64,000 nucleotides of DNA. Origin: Komagataeibacter saccharivorans. Lineage in GTDB: Bacteria > Pseudomonadota > Alphaproteobacteria > Acetobacterales > Acetobacteraceae. The stretch covers positions 1-64,000 of the forward strand of contig NZ_NKTY01000010.1 of the NCBI RefSeq assembly GCF_003207825.1, written 5' to 3'. Positions 1-9,092 of this stretch are shown in pieces; position 1 is the first letter of the stretch; each line of letters starts with the position of its first letter. The notes below the pieces were generated by a model, which had not been told where the DNA came from, searched no databases, and saw only the letters and a program-made list of their open reading frames with translations. A program made the translations under genes and the position numbers.

Positions 1-415
1 CCGCATACCGTTTCCGCGTAACCTTGCCCATAAAACCCGTCCTCGTTCAGGCCAGATGATAGCTTACCGCCCTGTCCGAAAAATGGGGGCCACTTCTATG
101 TGCCCTTACGGAAAGCGAACAAAAGACAAATCAGGCCGCTGTTGCAGCGCGTCCTCGCGAACACGGGTACAGGCACAAGAAGCGGCCTGTGGCCAAAGAC
201 ATAATAACCCGGTCGACAACACTGATGAATAACAGTGAATGACGCCATAACGGTGTGTGGTGGTCGACGGATTATTCCATTCCCGATAATATGGACATAA
301 TCGGGAAACAGATGATCTTTCATCCTATCGCAGGGAAAATGGCTTGCGGATCATCGGTTGAGAAGCCTATCAGGCACCATGGCAGGGCCAGACCGGCAGG
401 GAAGTATAAAAATCG
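1..415. other. Intergenic region with no convincing gene
   Basis: No ORF here has a believable start, ribosome binding site or family resemblance. Two inverted repeats are visible: CAGGCCGCT (132-140) against AGCGGCCTG (181-189), and TCCCGAT (281-287) against ATCGGGA (300-306). The second lies about 110 bases before the SDR start and could be an operator or a small hairpin. The upstream gene is outside the window, so the first repeat could instead belong to its terminator. Confidence 0.4.
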
Positions 416-1240
416 TTGGAAAATAGTGATTTAAACGAAAAAAGAGGGGCATCTTCCCGCAGAATCGCCGTTGTAACAGGAGCAACCGGGGGGATCGGGC
501 AGGCCCTTGTACGCGACATGACCCAACGCGGTTACACGGTCATCATCCTGTCGCGGCAGTCTCTGCCACAGATGCCCGGCGTTTCGACGGTGCGATGCGA
601 CCTGACCGATATGGACAGCGTCCGTCAAGCTGCCGCCGACATTCTCGGGCAGGCACCGCAGATAGACATTCTTGTTCATTGCGCCGGTATCATTACGCCA
701 CAGCCCGTAGGCCAGTTGGACAGCGTGACGGTGGCCAGCCAGATTGCGGTTGACCTGAGCGCCCCGATCGAACTGACCAATGCCCTGCTGCCCGCCATGG
801 GGGCCGGGGGGCATATCGTGTTCGTCAATTCGATGGCGGCTGTCTTTCCACTGGCTGGCAGCAGCGTCTATACCGCCGCCAAATTCGGCCTGCGCGGCTT
901 TGCCCGGGCGCTGGAGCAGGAACTGCGGCCACGGCGCATCCGCGTCTCGTCAATCTATCCCGCCAGCGTCAATACACCCATGCTCAAACGGGAAATGGAG
1001 ACTGGCGGGTCGATGTACAACTTTATCGACCCACCGCTGGAGCCGGAGGTCATCGCCCGGCGGATACTGAAATGCTGTGAGTCCGCCAGCCGCGAAACCT
1101 TCAGTTCCGTATTCGACAAGCTGTTCACCCATGCCTGCCTGCTGTCCATGCCGCTGCTCAACCTCAGCCTGCCGATCATGAAAATGCTCGCCCGCCGGGG
1201 CTACCGCGCCCACCAGCGCCGGGATTCCTCACGTTCCTGA
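416..1240 (+). CDS. SDR family NAD(P)-dependent oxidoreductase
   Basis: Classical short-chain dehydrogenase/reductase of 274 aa, probably cytoplasmic; the substrate cannot be told from sequence. The cofactor-binding TGATGGIG motif is at residues 21-28, the CAG structural motif near 89-91, and the catalytic Tyr-x-x-x-Lys is YTAAK at 152-156, with a serine in the usual place about a dozen residues before. The start is a TTG; a purine-rich AGGGAAG about 11 bases upstream supports it and no ATG lies before the nucleotide-binding motif. The C-terminal 50 residues, after the core fold, are basic and mildly hydrophobic. It faces the next gene convergently across a strong hairpin. Confidence 0.85.
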   Translation: MENSDLNEKRGASSRRIAVVTGATGGIGQALVRDMTQRGYTVIILSRQSLPQMPGVSTVRCDLTDMDSVRQAAADILGQAPQIDILVHCAGIITPQPVGQLDSVTVASQIAVDLSAPIELTNALLPAMGAGGHIVFVNSMAAVFPLAGSSVYTAAKFGLRGFARALEQELRPRRIRVSSIYPASVNTPMLKREMETGGSMYNFIDPPLEPEVIARRILKCCESASRETFSSVFDKLFTHACLLSMPLLNLSLPIMKMLARRGYRAHQRRDSSRS

Positions 1241-1243
1241 TTC

Positions 1244-1278
1244 TTCACGGCGGAACATTCAGGAATGTTCCCCGTGAA
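1244..1278. terminator. Bidirectional hairpin between convergent genes
   Basis: TTCACGG-C-GGAACATT, a 4-base CAGG loop, then AATGTTCC-CCGTGAA form a stem of 15 pairs with a single bulge. It sits between the SDR stop and the stop of the opposite-strand deaminase. Neither side has a clean T-run, so factor-independent termination is likely but not certain. Confidence 0.6.
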
Positions 1279-1286
1279 ACAATACT

Positions 1287-2654
1287 TCAGACTTTTTCCA
1301 GCAGTTCACGCGCCAATTCGTTATGCCGCCGGGCCAGCGCGAACGGATCATGCCCCGTAAACTGTCCGTCACGGATCAGTACGCGCCCGTTGACAATGCT
1401 GCACGCAACGCGCCGTGGCGTGCAGAAAACCAGTGCCGCCACCGGGTCCGACTGCGCGCCCGCATGGTCGATCCCGCGCAGGTCGAATGCCACGATATCG
1501 GCCGCCATGCCGGGGGCCAGATACCCGATATCATCGCGCCCCAGCACGGCGGCCCCACCGCGCGTAGCCAGTTCCAGCACTTCACGCGCACGCATCATCG
1601 GCTGATTGTCGGGGGTTTCCAGCAGGCGCCCCAGCAGCATGGCCTGACGGGCCTCACCCAGCATATGACTGCCATCATTGGAGGCGGAGCCATCCACCCC
1701 CAGACCGACCCGCATACCCGCCGCAACCATCTTCCGCACAGGGGCAATACCCGACCCAAGCCGCATGTTGGAACACGGGCAATGGGCCATGCCCGTATGC
1801 GTCGCGCCAAAGCGGGCAATACCCGCGCTGTCCAGTTGCACGCAGTGGGCGTGCCATACATCCGCGCCGATCCATCCCGTATCCTCGGCATATTCAGCGG
1901 GGGTCATGTTGAATTTTTCACGGCTATAGGCGATGTCGCTGGCGTTTTCAGCCAGATGGGTATGCAACATCGTGCCGGTGGCGCGCGCCAGGGACGCCGC
2001 GTTGCGCATAAGGTCACGGCTGACCGAAAACGGGGAACAGGGCGCCACCGCGACCCGCTGCATCGCAAGCGGTGCGGGGTCATGATAGGTTTCAATCACA
2101 CGCTGGGTATCGGCCAGAATCGCGTCCTCATCCTCCACCACACGATCGGGAGGAAGACCGCCCTGACTTTCACCCACGCTCATCGCCCCACGGGCGGCGT
2201 GAAAGCGCATGCCCATCAGTTGCGCGGCTTCGATTTCATCATCAAGACGCGCGCCATTGGGGAACAGGTAAAGGTGATCGCTGCTGGTCGTGCAGCCTGA
2301 CCACAACAGTTCCGTCATGGCCGTACAGGCCGAAACCCGGATCATTTCCGGCGTCAGCCCCGCCCAGATGGGATAGAGCGCCTGCAGCCACCCGAACAGG
2401 GAGGCATCCTGCGCCGCCGGAATGACGCGCGTAAGGGTCTGGTACATGTGGTGGTGGGTATTGACCATGCCCGGCATCACCACATGGCCGGTCATGTCCA
2501 TGACCTCATCAGCGGGGGGCAGCGGGTCCGCCGGAGTGCCGATTGCAGCAATCTGCCGGTCGCGCACCAGCACCCAGCCCCTTTCGATCTCGCGCCTGTC
2601 CGCGTCCATTGTCACCAGACGCAGCGTATTCCTGAGCAAAAGAGTGCGGGCCAT
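1287..2654 (-). CDS. 8-oxoguanine deaminase-type amidohydrolase
   Basis: A 455-aa metal-dependent amidohydrolase of the guanine deaminase / AtzA-TrzN branch, expected to deaminate an oxidised or substituted purine, most likely 8-oxoguanine to urate. The metal-binding HxH lies in NTHHHM (residues 65-70), followed by the SDHLYLFPN segment that I associate with 8-oxoguanine deaminases, then LHTHLAEN, the WHAHC motif, and the late metal aspartate in GLGVDGSASND. Full length for the family. Alternative substrates are hydroxy-triazines or guanine itself; the SDHLYLFPN signature favours 8-oxoguanine. It stands alone on the minus strand, so its role (purine salvage or clean-up of oxidised bases) is inferred from family only. 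Confidence 0.8.
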   Translation of the reverse strand: MARTLLLRNTLRLVTMDADRREIERGWVLVRDRQIAAIGTPADPLPPADEVMDMTGHVVMPGMVNTHHHMYQTLTRVIPAAQDASLFGWLQALYPIWAGLTPEMIRVSACTAMTELLWSGCTTSSDHLYLFPNGARLDDEIEAAQLMGMRFHAARGAMSVGESQGGLPPDRVVEDEDAILADTQRVIETYHDPAPLAMQRVAVAPCSPFSVSRDLMRNAASLARATGTMLHTHLAENASDIAYSREKFNMTPAEYAEDTGWIGADVWHAHCVQLDSAGIARFGATHTGMAHCPCSNMRLGSGIAPVRKMVAAGMRVGLGVDGSASNDGSHMLGEARQAMLLGRLLETPDNQPMMRAREVLELATRGGAAVLGRDDIGYLAPGMAADIVAFDLRGIDHAGAQSDPVAALVFCTPRRVACSIVNGRVLIRDGQFTGHDPFALARRHNELARELLEKV

Positions 2655-2832
2655 GCATTACCACCGTACACAAACATAGAAACATGCCGCTTATGCAGGT
2701 TTTTCGGTGGGCTGCCTATATGGGACCGAAACGAACCGGTATCCATCTACCTTTTTACAGGCCGTCCAATAGCATTTACGGGTAAAATATCCCGTGCGTC
2801 TTCATCCCGAATGACAAAAGGAAACCGTGATC

Positions 2833-3396
2833 ATGTCACTCTCCCCTACCCCAATTCATGCCGATCCGCTGGAATGGGGACATGGCCCCAGGGTTTTTGA
2901 AGTTTTTCTGGAACCAACCTGCCCGTTTTCGGTCCGCGCCTTCAACAAGCTCGACGAATTGCTGACCAGGGCGACAGCCGAACGCATCACCATCAGGATC
3001 CGGCTTCAGTCCCAGCCGTGGCATATGTTTTCAGGCGTGATCGTGCGCTGCATTCTGGCGGCATCGACACTGGAAGGTGGCCGGGAAACGGCGCGCGCGG
3101 TCATGGCGGCAGTTGGCGCGCACCGGGAAGAATTCGAATTCACCGATCACTGCGCCGGTTCCAATATGGATGCCACCCCCAATGACATCATCCGTCGCAT
3201 CGAGAAATACAGTGGCGTTGCACTGGCGCAGGCATTTGCCCGGCCCGAACTGCAGAAAGTCATAAAATGGCAGTGCAGATATTCCCGCCAGAATGGCATC
3301 CACGTCTCACCCACCTTCATGGTCGACGGGCTGATCGACCCCGCAATCAGCAGTGGCGACAGCGTGGAATCATGGATGGAACGCATCTTCGCGTGA
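2833..3396 (+). CDS. DsbA-like thioredoxin-fold protein with a single active-site cysteine
   Basis: A 187-aa protein with a thioredoxin-like fold of the DsbA type. The FEVFLEPTCPFSVRAF segment (about residues 20-35) has the position of the DsbA active site, but reads CPFS rather than CxxC, so a simple disulfide oxidase activity is unlikely; a glutathione-linked or binding role is possible. The VSPTFMVDG segment near the C-terminus is the typical cis-proline region (SPTF). There is no signal peptide, suggesting a cytosolic location. A GTG at 2827 is in frame, but AAGGAA at 2818-2823 is spaced correctly for the ATG at 2833, so the ATG is chosen. Confidence 0.7.
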   Translation: MSLSPTPIHADPLEWGHGPRVFEVFLEPTCPFSVRAFNKLDELLTRATAERITIRIRLQSQPWHMFSGVIVRCILAASTLEGGRETARAVMAAVGAHREEFEFTDHCAGSNMDATPNDIIRRIEKYSGVALAQAFARPELQKVIKWQCRYSRQNGIHVSPTFMVDGLIDPAISSGDSVESWMERIFA

Positions 3397-3440
3397 TGGC
3401 CTGCCGGCCGTCCTGACTGCCAATCGGGCCAGGGCAGCCG

Positions 3441-3617
3441 ATGATGCGGAACCGAGCGCCGCCGATCCAGCAGCATCCACAACCGTCTCGACCGGGCATC
3501 GAGACGGTGCAGGAAGCGGAAACCGAAACAGCAGCGGCAGACAGCAAGCCAGAGGCGACCGAAGCCACCGCCGGAAAGGAAATCAGGGCCAAAGACCGCA
3601 ACGCCAGAACCGAATGA
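3441..3617 (+). CDS. Possible small hydrophilic protein (58 aa)
   Basis: A short frame begins with two consecutive ATGs (3441, 3444), preceded by AGGG at a spacing of 6. It encodes a basic, proline/glutamine-rich start and then a Glu/Ala/Thr-rich tail ending in ARTE. The codons (GAA, GCG, ACC, GCC) resemble those of local genes. It follows the DsbA-like gene by 44 bases. No family is recognised. The opposite strand reads as a hydrophobic pseudo-signal peptide, which is what the complement of an Ala/Glu/Thr-rich gene gives. It may be real or chance in a high-GC genome. Confidence 0.3.
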   Translation: MMRNRAPPIQQHPQPSRPGIETVQEAETETAAADSKPEATEATAGKEIRAKDRNARTE

Positions 3618-3711
3618 TTTGACGGTAAAGCCCATGCCGTCTTTTTGACGGGTCCGTATGCGAGACATGCGCCCCGTGCGCTTTTTCAGGTCACTGTTTT
3701 GTATGGGGATA

Positions 3712-3786
3712 TGGTGCCGGGTGAGGGATTTGAACCCCCGGCCTTCGGTTTACAAAACCGCTGCACTACCACTGTGCTAACCCGGC
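3712..3786 (-). tRNA. tRNA-Thr (anticodon TGT)
   Basis: Read on the minus strand the gene opens with GCCGGGT and closes with ACCCGGCA plus an encoded CCA (3712-3714), giving a 7-bp acceptor stem with A73. The D arm contains TTAGCACAGTGGTAG, the anticodon loop is TTTGTAA (anticodon TGT), and the T arm carries the GGTTCAAAT element. The anticodon stem has a G-A mismatch at its outermost pair. It reads ACA codons. It lies downstream of the AsmA-family gene on the same strand. Confidence 0.93.
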
Positions 3787-3882
3787 CCAGCAATGGATCA
3801 GACCCCTTTAACGGGTCATCCAGTGCATCTGTTCCCCCTTTTTGCCGAAATGCCCTGCATGGTCAAGCAGGGATTCCACCCT

Positions 3883-6024
3883 TTAATGCCTGCTCATCCG
3901 TCCTGCCCATACGGACTGGATGTAATCACGTTCAGCCGGGCTCAACCCGTCCGAACCCTTCCTCGCCGCGCCATGCCCATGCGCGGTGGCCGGGGTTTTC
4001 CGCGCCGCCACATCCGCACGGCGCGCAGGACGGCTGGCATGGGGCGCGATGCCTGCTGCCGGGTTGGTATTAACCTCCCGTATGGCGTCGGCACAGGCGG
4101 ACTTCTTGCCCACCCCGGCTTCGATCGTGGGCAGCAGACCGACAGGGGAGAAAACGAAGCCCGTCAGCACGGATGCGACAGCCCGGCCGATTACCTCCGC
4201 CCCCGGGCGGACACTGGGGCTTTTCAGCGCACCGGTGATGTAAAGCGGACCGGGAAAGGATGCGACGGCAAAATGGCGCGACCGCGTCAGAAGGGCATAT
4301 TTGATGGTATTGTTGTTGAAATTGACATCCCCCTTGCCAACCGTGCTGGTGTCCCCCGTTTCCATCAGCATGGTGTGGGTATGGAACACCCCTTCCTGCA
4401 GGGGCATATCCACAATCAGGCATTTCAGATCGGTGCGACCGGGCAGGCCGAGGGCGGACAGCAGCGCCTTGCCCAGTTCCAGCCCCAGCAGATCGGGCAG
4501 GATGGCGGAAATATCGCCCCCTTCATCCAGCGCCATGGTCACGCCGCCATTGCCGCTGCCGACAATTTCAGCCAGCGAGCGACCACGACCATGCACCATG
4601 ATGTGGCCGCCAATCGTGCCCTGCCCATGGTAGTTCCCCAGCGCCTGCATGAGACGCGACAGGTCGATCTCCTCCATGTCAACGCGGATGCGCGCATCCA
4701 CGCCATTGCCTGCCGGGATAAAGGTGCCACTGCTGGCCAGCCTGCCGCTGCCCACGCCAAAATTCAGGTGATGGACGTCAATCGTGCCATCACGCACGTC
4801 CAGCAGCACATCGATATTGTCCAGCGGCGTATGCCGGTTTTCGATGTGATCGCCGTGATAGGCCAGATGGACATTGGTGGCCCTGAGCTTGGGCATATTG
4901 ATCGGCGTATTCGGCAGGACCGCGCCGCTGGCCTCATGCGCCTTTTCTTCCGCCGCCTGCTGCGCGGTCGATGGGTGATCGCCCGGCGTGGCCCCGAAAA
5001 ACCCGCCCAGATCGGCCAGGTCAACATGACGCGAATGCAGGTCTGTATCCACGAATGTCACCGCCTGATGCGGATCGATGCTCAGCGTGCCGCCAAGGTC
5101 GCTGGACCCCACCTTGCCCTCGAAATCATGGAAGCGGATGCGCCGGTCCAGGTAATCAAGGCTGCCCGCCACATTATAGGCGGGCGTCTGCGGGATCACC
5201 ACGCCGGTCAGCGGATAGAGCAGGGACATGTCCGGCCCCGCCAGCGTCAGGCGCAGCCGCGCGCCCCCGAAGGACAGCGGATCATCCACCGAACCCACCA
5301 GTGTAAGCTGCGTGGGGCCATGATGGACCGTCAGGTCCACCGGGTAAGGCCGCGCCCTGTCCGCAAGGGAAACCAGCGCCCCGCCGGAAAAATGGCCGGT
5401 CAGCATCTGCCCGGTATAGGTACCCCGTACATCCGCCACGATCCGCGCATCCGTATTGCCCTGCGCCGGGGTCGTATGGATTTTTGCACGCATGTCGCTG
5501 CGCAGGCCCGCATGCACCAGATGTAGCTGCCCGTCCGCAATATTGAGTTCACCAATCTGCGGCATGGGGGAAGCTGAAGATCCGTCCCCCTTGCCGGGGA
5601 ACTGGTAATTGGCCCTGCCATCCTTGCGGGCGGCAAGTTCGACCGCCGGCCTGTCCAGCGCTATGACCGGCAGGTCCACCTTCCCGCCCAGCAGGTGCCA
5701 CACATTAACCCCTACCGTCAGATGGTCCGCCGTGGCGAAGGGGGGCAGGCTGTCGAAGCCTTCCGGTTCATCAATGCGCACGTCATCGGCGGTGATGCGC
5801 GTCACGCGTCCCAGCAGGACATGCAGATGCGCGATGGAGACCTTGCGGCCCAGCGCCTCCCCCGCCTTGCGATCCACGAAGGGCACGAACCAGTCCCACG
5901 ACCAGAAGATGACCAGTGCCAGCAATGCCGCCGCCAGCGCGCCCGTAACCGGAAAATATATCTGTTCCAGCACGCCGCTTCCCTGACCGTGCGGCCTGCT
6001 GTCATGACGGTCCAGTTCGGGCAT
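3883..6024 (-). CDS. AsmA family protein
   Basis: A 713-aa member of the AsmA/YhdP-like family, long beta-rich proteins anchored in the inner membrane with a periplasmic body, thought to move lipids toward the outer membrane. One transmembrane segment lies at about residues 24-46, followed by an AsmA N-terminal region and repeated short strands with many aspartate/glycine turns; an AsmA-like C-terminal domain follows to about residue 640, then a basic, low-complexity tail. The frame extends upstream to 6147, but AAGGAG at the right distance and the position of the membrane anchor fix the start at 6024. It is divergent from ilvD over about 200 bases. Confidence 0.8.
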   Translation of the reverse strand: MPELDRHDSRPHGQGSGVLEQIYFPVTGALAAALLALVIFWSWDWFVPFVDRKAGEALGRKVSIAHLHVLLGRVTRITADDVRIDEPEGFDSLPPFATADHLTVGVNVWHLLGGKVDLPVIALDRPAVELAARKDGRANYQFPGKGDGSSASPMPQIGELNIADGQLHLVHAGLRSDMRAKIHTTPAQGNTDARIVADVRGTYTGQMLTGHFSGGALVSLADRARPYPVDLTVHHGPTQLTLVGSVDDPLSFGGARLRLTLAGPDMSLLYPLTGVVIPQTPAYNVAGSLDYLDRRIRFHDFEGKVGSSDLGGTLSIDPHQAVTFVDTDLHSRHVDLADLGGFFGATPGDHPSTAQQAAEEKAHEASGAVLPNTPINMPKLRATNVHLAYHGDHIENRHTPLDNIDVLLDVRDGTIDVHHLNFGVGSGRLASSGTFIPAGNGVDARIRVDMEEIDLSRLMQALGNYHGQGTIGGHIMVHGRGRSLAEIVGSGNGGVTMALDEGGDISAILPDLLGLELGKALLSALGLPGRTDLKCLIVDMPLQEGVFHTHTMLMETGDTSTVGKGDVNFNNNTIKYALLTRSRHFAVASFPGPLYITGALKSPSVRPGAEVIGRAVASVLTGFVFSPVGLLPTIEAGVGKKSACADAIREVNTNPAAGIAPHASRPARRADVAARKTPATAHGHGAARKGSDGLSPAERDYIQSVWAGRMSRH

Positions 6025-6223
6025 GCGTTGCGGACTCCTTGCGAAACGTAAAAAAGGTATCAGATAAACGGGCAGCCACAACCGGAGTTGCGGCCCACGC
6101 GCCATCATCCCGTCCCCACGCCGCCTGCGGCACGTTTGGGCTGGCATGTGGCACGCGTGTCCTGTATGCGGTCAGGCATCCTTGTCCCGTATGGTAATCT
6201 GTTTGTCGCGAGAGGTCACTGTC

Positions 6224-8086
6224 ATGCCTGCCTACCGTTCCCGCACTACGACACATGGCCGCAATATGGCCGGTGCGCGCAGCCTGTGGCGTGCAACCGG
6301 CATGCAGGACGGTGATTTCGGCAAGCCGATCATCGCGGTCGCCAATTCCTTCACCCAGTTCGTGCCCGGCCATGTCCACCTGAAGGATCTGGGCCAGCTT
6401 GTTGCAGGCGCCGTGGCCGAAGCGGGCGGCGTCGCGCGCGAGTTCAATACCATCGCCGTGGATGACGGCATCGCCATGGGCCATGGCGGCATGCTGTACA
6501 GCCTGCCTTCGCGCGAACTGATCGCCGATGCGGTGGAATACATGGTCAACGCCCACTGCGCCGATGCGCTGGTGTGCATAAGCAACTGCGACAAGATCAC
6601 CCCGGGCATGCTGATGGCGGCCATGCGGCTGAACATCCCCACCATCTTCATATCCGGTGGGCCGATGGAAGCAGGCAAGGTGCTGAACAACGGCACGGAA
6701 CAGCGTGTTGACCTCATTTCCTCCATGGTGGCGGCGGCCAATTCGGATGTGAGCGATGAACAGTCGGCCCAGATCGAACGGTCCGCATGCCCCACCTGCG
6801 GATCGTGCTCGGGCATGTTCACCGCCAATTCCATGAACTGCCTGACCGAAGCACTTGGTCTGGCGCTGCCGGGCAACGGCAGCCTTGTGGCCACCCATGC
6901 CGACCGGCGCGAACTGTTCCTGCGCGCGGGGCGCGAGATCGTGGCCCTTGCCCGCCGCTGGTATGAAAAAGACGACGCGACCGTCCTGCCGCGCGGCATC
7001 GCCACAAAGCCCGCATTTGAAAACGCCATGTCGGTCGATATCGCCATGGGCGGGTCAACCAATACCGTGCTGCACCTGCTGGCCGCCGCCCATGAAGGGC
7101 AGGTCCATTTCACCATGGCGGACATCGACCGCCTGTCCCACCGGGTGCCGAACCTGTGCAAGGTTTCGCCCTCGCGCATGGACATCCATATGGAGGACGT
7201 GCATCGCGCCGGTGGCATTCCCGCCATCATGGGTGAACTGGCCCGCATGGGACTGCTGCACATGGATGTACCCAGCGTCCACGCCCCCAGCGTCAGCGCC
7301 GCACTTGCCAAATGGGACATCAACGTCACTACGGCGGACGAGGATGCGCGCACGTTCTTCCGCGCGGCCCCCGGCGGCGTACGCACCACGCAGGCCTTCT
7401 CCCAGTCCAGCCGTTACAAGGCGCTGGATACCGATCGGGCCAATGGCGCGATCCGCGATGCGGCCCATGCCTACAGTCAGGATGGCGGGCTTGCTGTCCT
7501 GTTCGGCAACCTTGCGGAAGATGGCGCCATCGTCAAAACCGCGGGGGTGGCGGCCAACCTGCTGACCTTTACGGGGCCTGCGCGCATTTTTGAAAGTCAG
7601 GATGCCGCCGTATCCGCCATCCTGGGCAACGAAATCGTGGCTGGCGACGTGGTGGTGATCCGCTACGAAGGTCCCAAGGGTGGACCGGGCATGCAGGAAA
7701 TGCTGTATCCGACCAGCTACCTGAAATCCAAGGGACTGGCTGAAAAATGCGCGCTGATTACCGATGGCCGTTTTTCGGGCGGTAGCTCGGGCCTGTCGAT
7801 CGGTCATATTTCGCCAGAAGCGGCGGAAGGCGGCATTATCGGGCTGCTTGAGGAAGGCGATACCATCGAAATCGACATCCCCAACCGTATCCTGCGCACC
7901 ACGGTCACGGATGCCGAACTGGCCGCGCGGCGCGACCGGATGGAAGAACGCGGCGACCGCGCATGGCAGCCCGACCGCAAGCGTACGGTTTCCGTCGCCC
8001 TGCAGGCCTACAGCGCCCTGACCACCAGCGCCGCCCGTGGCGCGGTGCGTGATGTCAGCCAGCTTGGCCGCCGCACCAGCCGCTGA
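6224..8086 (+). CDS. ilvD: Dihydroxy-acid dehydratase
   Basis: Dehydrates 2,3-dihydroxy-isovalerate and 2,3-dihydroxy-3-methylvalerate to the 2-oxo acids in valine/isoleucine (and pantothenate/leucine) synthesis; cytoplasmic. At 620 aa it is the usual length. Iron-sulfur cluster ligands are visible: Cys122 in NCDKITPG and the CPTCGSCSG run with Cys189, Cys192 and Cys195. The GGPMEAG and GRFSGGSSG motifs are also present. A frame extension to 6146 exists, but GAGAGG at 6209-6214 points to the ATG at 6224, which gives the family N-terminus. The first ligand position of the E. coli enzyme (Cys49) is a glycine here. A strong hairpin follows the gene. Confidence 0.97.
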   Translation: MPAYRSRTTTHGRNMAGARSLWRATGMQDGDFGKPIIAVANSFTQFVPGHVHLKDLGQLVAGAVAEAGGVAREFNTIAVDDGIAMGHGGMLYSLPSRELIADAVEYMVNAHCADALVCISNCDKITPGMLMAAMRLNIPTIFISGGPMEAGKVLNNGTEQRVDLISSMVAAANSDVSDEQSAQIERSACPTCGSCSGMFTANSMNCLTEALGLALPGNGSLVATHADRRELFLRAGREIVALARRWYEKDDATVLPRGIATKPAFENAMSVDIAMGGSTNTVLHLLAAAHEGQVHFTMADIDRLSHRVPNLCKVSPSRMDIHMEDVHRAGGIPAIMGELARMGLLHMDVPSVHAPSVSAALAKWDINVTTADEDARTFFRAAPGGVRTTQAFSQSSRYKALDTDRANGAIRDAAHAYSQDGGLAVLFGNLAEDGAIVKTAGVAANLLTFTGPARIFESQDAAVSAILGNEIVAGDVVVIRYEGPKGGPGMQEMLYPTSYLKSKGLAEKCALITDGRFSGGSSGLSIGHISPEAAEGGIIGLLEEGDTIEIDIPNRILRTTVTDAELAARRDRMEERGDRAWQPDRKRTVSVALQAYSALTTSAARGAVRDVSQLGRRTSR

Positions 8087-8113
8087 ACCATCCACTGCCC
8101 TGAAACGCAGAAC

Positions 8114-8143
8114 GCCCCGGCGGGACAGGATTTCCGCCGGGGC
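8114..8143. terminator. Hairpin after ilvD
   Basis: GCCCCGGCGG (8114-8123) pairs perfectly with CCGCCGGGGC (8134-8143) around a 10-base loop, and flanking bases extend the stem imperfectly. It lies between ilvD and a small convergent ORF, so it could serve both. No clear T-run follows on the plus strand. Confidence 0.6.
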
Positions 8144-8166
8144 ATTCCGCGTTCCATCGTCCCATG

Positions 8167-8412
8167 TCAGGACTGCACCGGACGGGGCCCCGCAATCTGC
8201 CTTACATCCCCACGCACACTGCCCTGTGTGCCGATGCGGCGGAATGTTGCCGTGACACGATGCCGCAGGGCCGCCAGATCCGGCAGGATGGCGTTGTGAA
8301 GCGAGCGTACGCTTTCATGGGTCGCATAAAAGCGCAGCGATGTGGCAATGCCGGTAATGATTGCCGCCCCCACAAACACGCCATCTACTTCTATAATCTT
8401 TGAATCGAACAT
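8167..8412 (-). CDS. Small hypothetical protein with one hydrophobic segment
   Basis: An 81-aa frame starting MFDSKIIEVDG with a hydrophobic stretch at about residues 11-28 (GVFVGAAIITGIATSLRF) and a basic second half. A single membrane pass with a short outside N-terminus and cytosolic basic tail is the simplest reading. AGGA lies 5 bases before the chosen ATG; another ATG immediately upstream (8415) is also possible. No family is recognised. It converges on ilvD. Confidence 0.45.
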   Translation of the reverse strand: MFDSKIIEVDGVFVGAAIITGIATSLRFYATHESVRSLHNAILPDLAALRHRVTATFRRIGTQGSVRGDVRQIAGPRPVQS

Positions 8413-9092
8413 CATTTCCTGCCCTGAGATGCCGACGGTCCTGACAGGCCCGCGCATCTCCGTTCCAGATAAGCTGCCAACATGCCGTTTGCGGCATATT
8501 CTGCTGTTTGGGTTATTGTGACCGCGCTAACGCAGCAAAAAGGGAAGAAGTTCCACAGGCGCATGATTTTCCAAAAGAAATATACTGCAAAAAACTGTAT
8601 ATCTTTAACCGGATCGACATTATGCACCTGCCATCCATTTCTGAACGGGCGCTATCAAACCCGTTATTATGGCATTTCCATGGCTGGACACGGACCATAC
8701 GGATCGACACTGAAACAATACATCCACATCATGCCGGAAAAGAAATTATTATTAACGTAAAATATATCTTTACGGTACAGACGAAGGCGCTCTGGCATCG
8801 AAAGGCCGGGATGCGAAAAAACGTCCTGACTGACCCATCCCCGGCGGATGATCGAGCAGATACCGGGCATGAAGCCGGATGGGCGGAAACAGTTTCCTAC
8901 CCTGACTGGCAGGAAACTTGAGAAAGGCCGGGGACCGACGGGCGATGATGGCTGCCCCTACCGGGCAGGACTGTCATCTTCTGCCCCTTCATGACAGAAA
9001 GGGCGGGAAGCATTTTCCTTCCATCATGTAACCAACGGACAGGTGCCGCTTTGCCTTGCCTGACACATCATTCCTTCCCGTCATCACGCTCC
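8413..9092. other. AT-rich region without a clear gene
   Basis: About 680 bases, notably AT-rich from 8500 to 8780 compared with the surrounding sequence. Open frames exist on the plus strand (8482-8760, 8508-8921), but their translations show no family resemblance and overlap one another. Visible structure: AGTTTCCT (8891-8898) against AGGAAACT (8911-8918), CTGCCC/GGGCAG near 8952-8968, and an imperfect pair around 8980-9012 (CTTCTGCCC with GGGCGGGAAG). This may be a long upstream region of the secreted-protein gene, or a decayed insertion. Confidence 0.4.

Noticed and set aside
96-323. 75-aa minus-strand frame at the left edge
   Set aside because: No ribosome binding site, unusual composition and inverted repeats within; reads as noncoding.
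3347-3601. 84-aa minus-strand frame resembling a lipoprotein signal peptide
   Set aside because: It is antisense to an Ala/Glu/Thr-rich plus-strand frame, which automatically yields Ser/Val/Leu-rich complements; TTG start and no ribosome binding site.
8508-8921. 137-aa plus-strand frame in the AT-rich island
   Set aside because: No family resemblance, weak start, overlaps another open frame; kept only as part of the region description.
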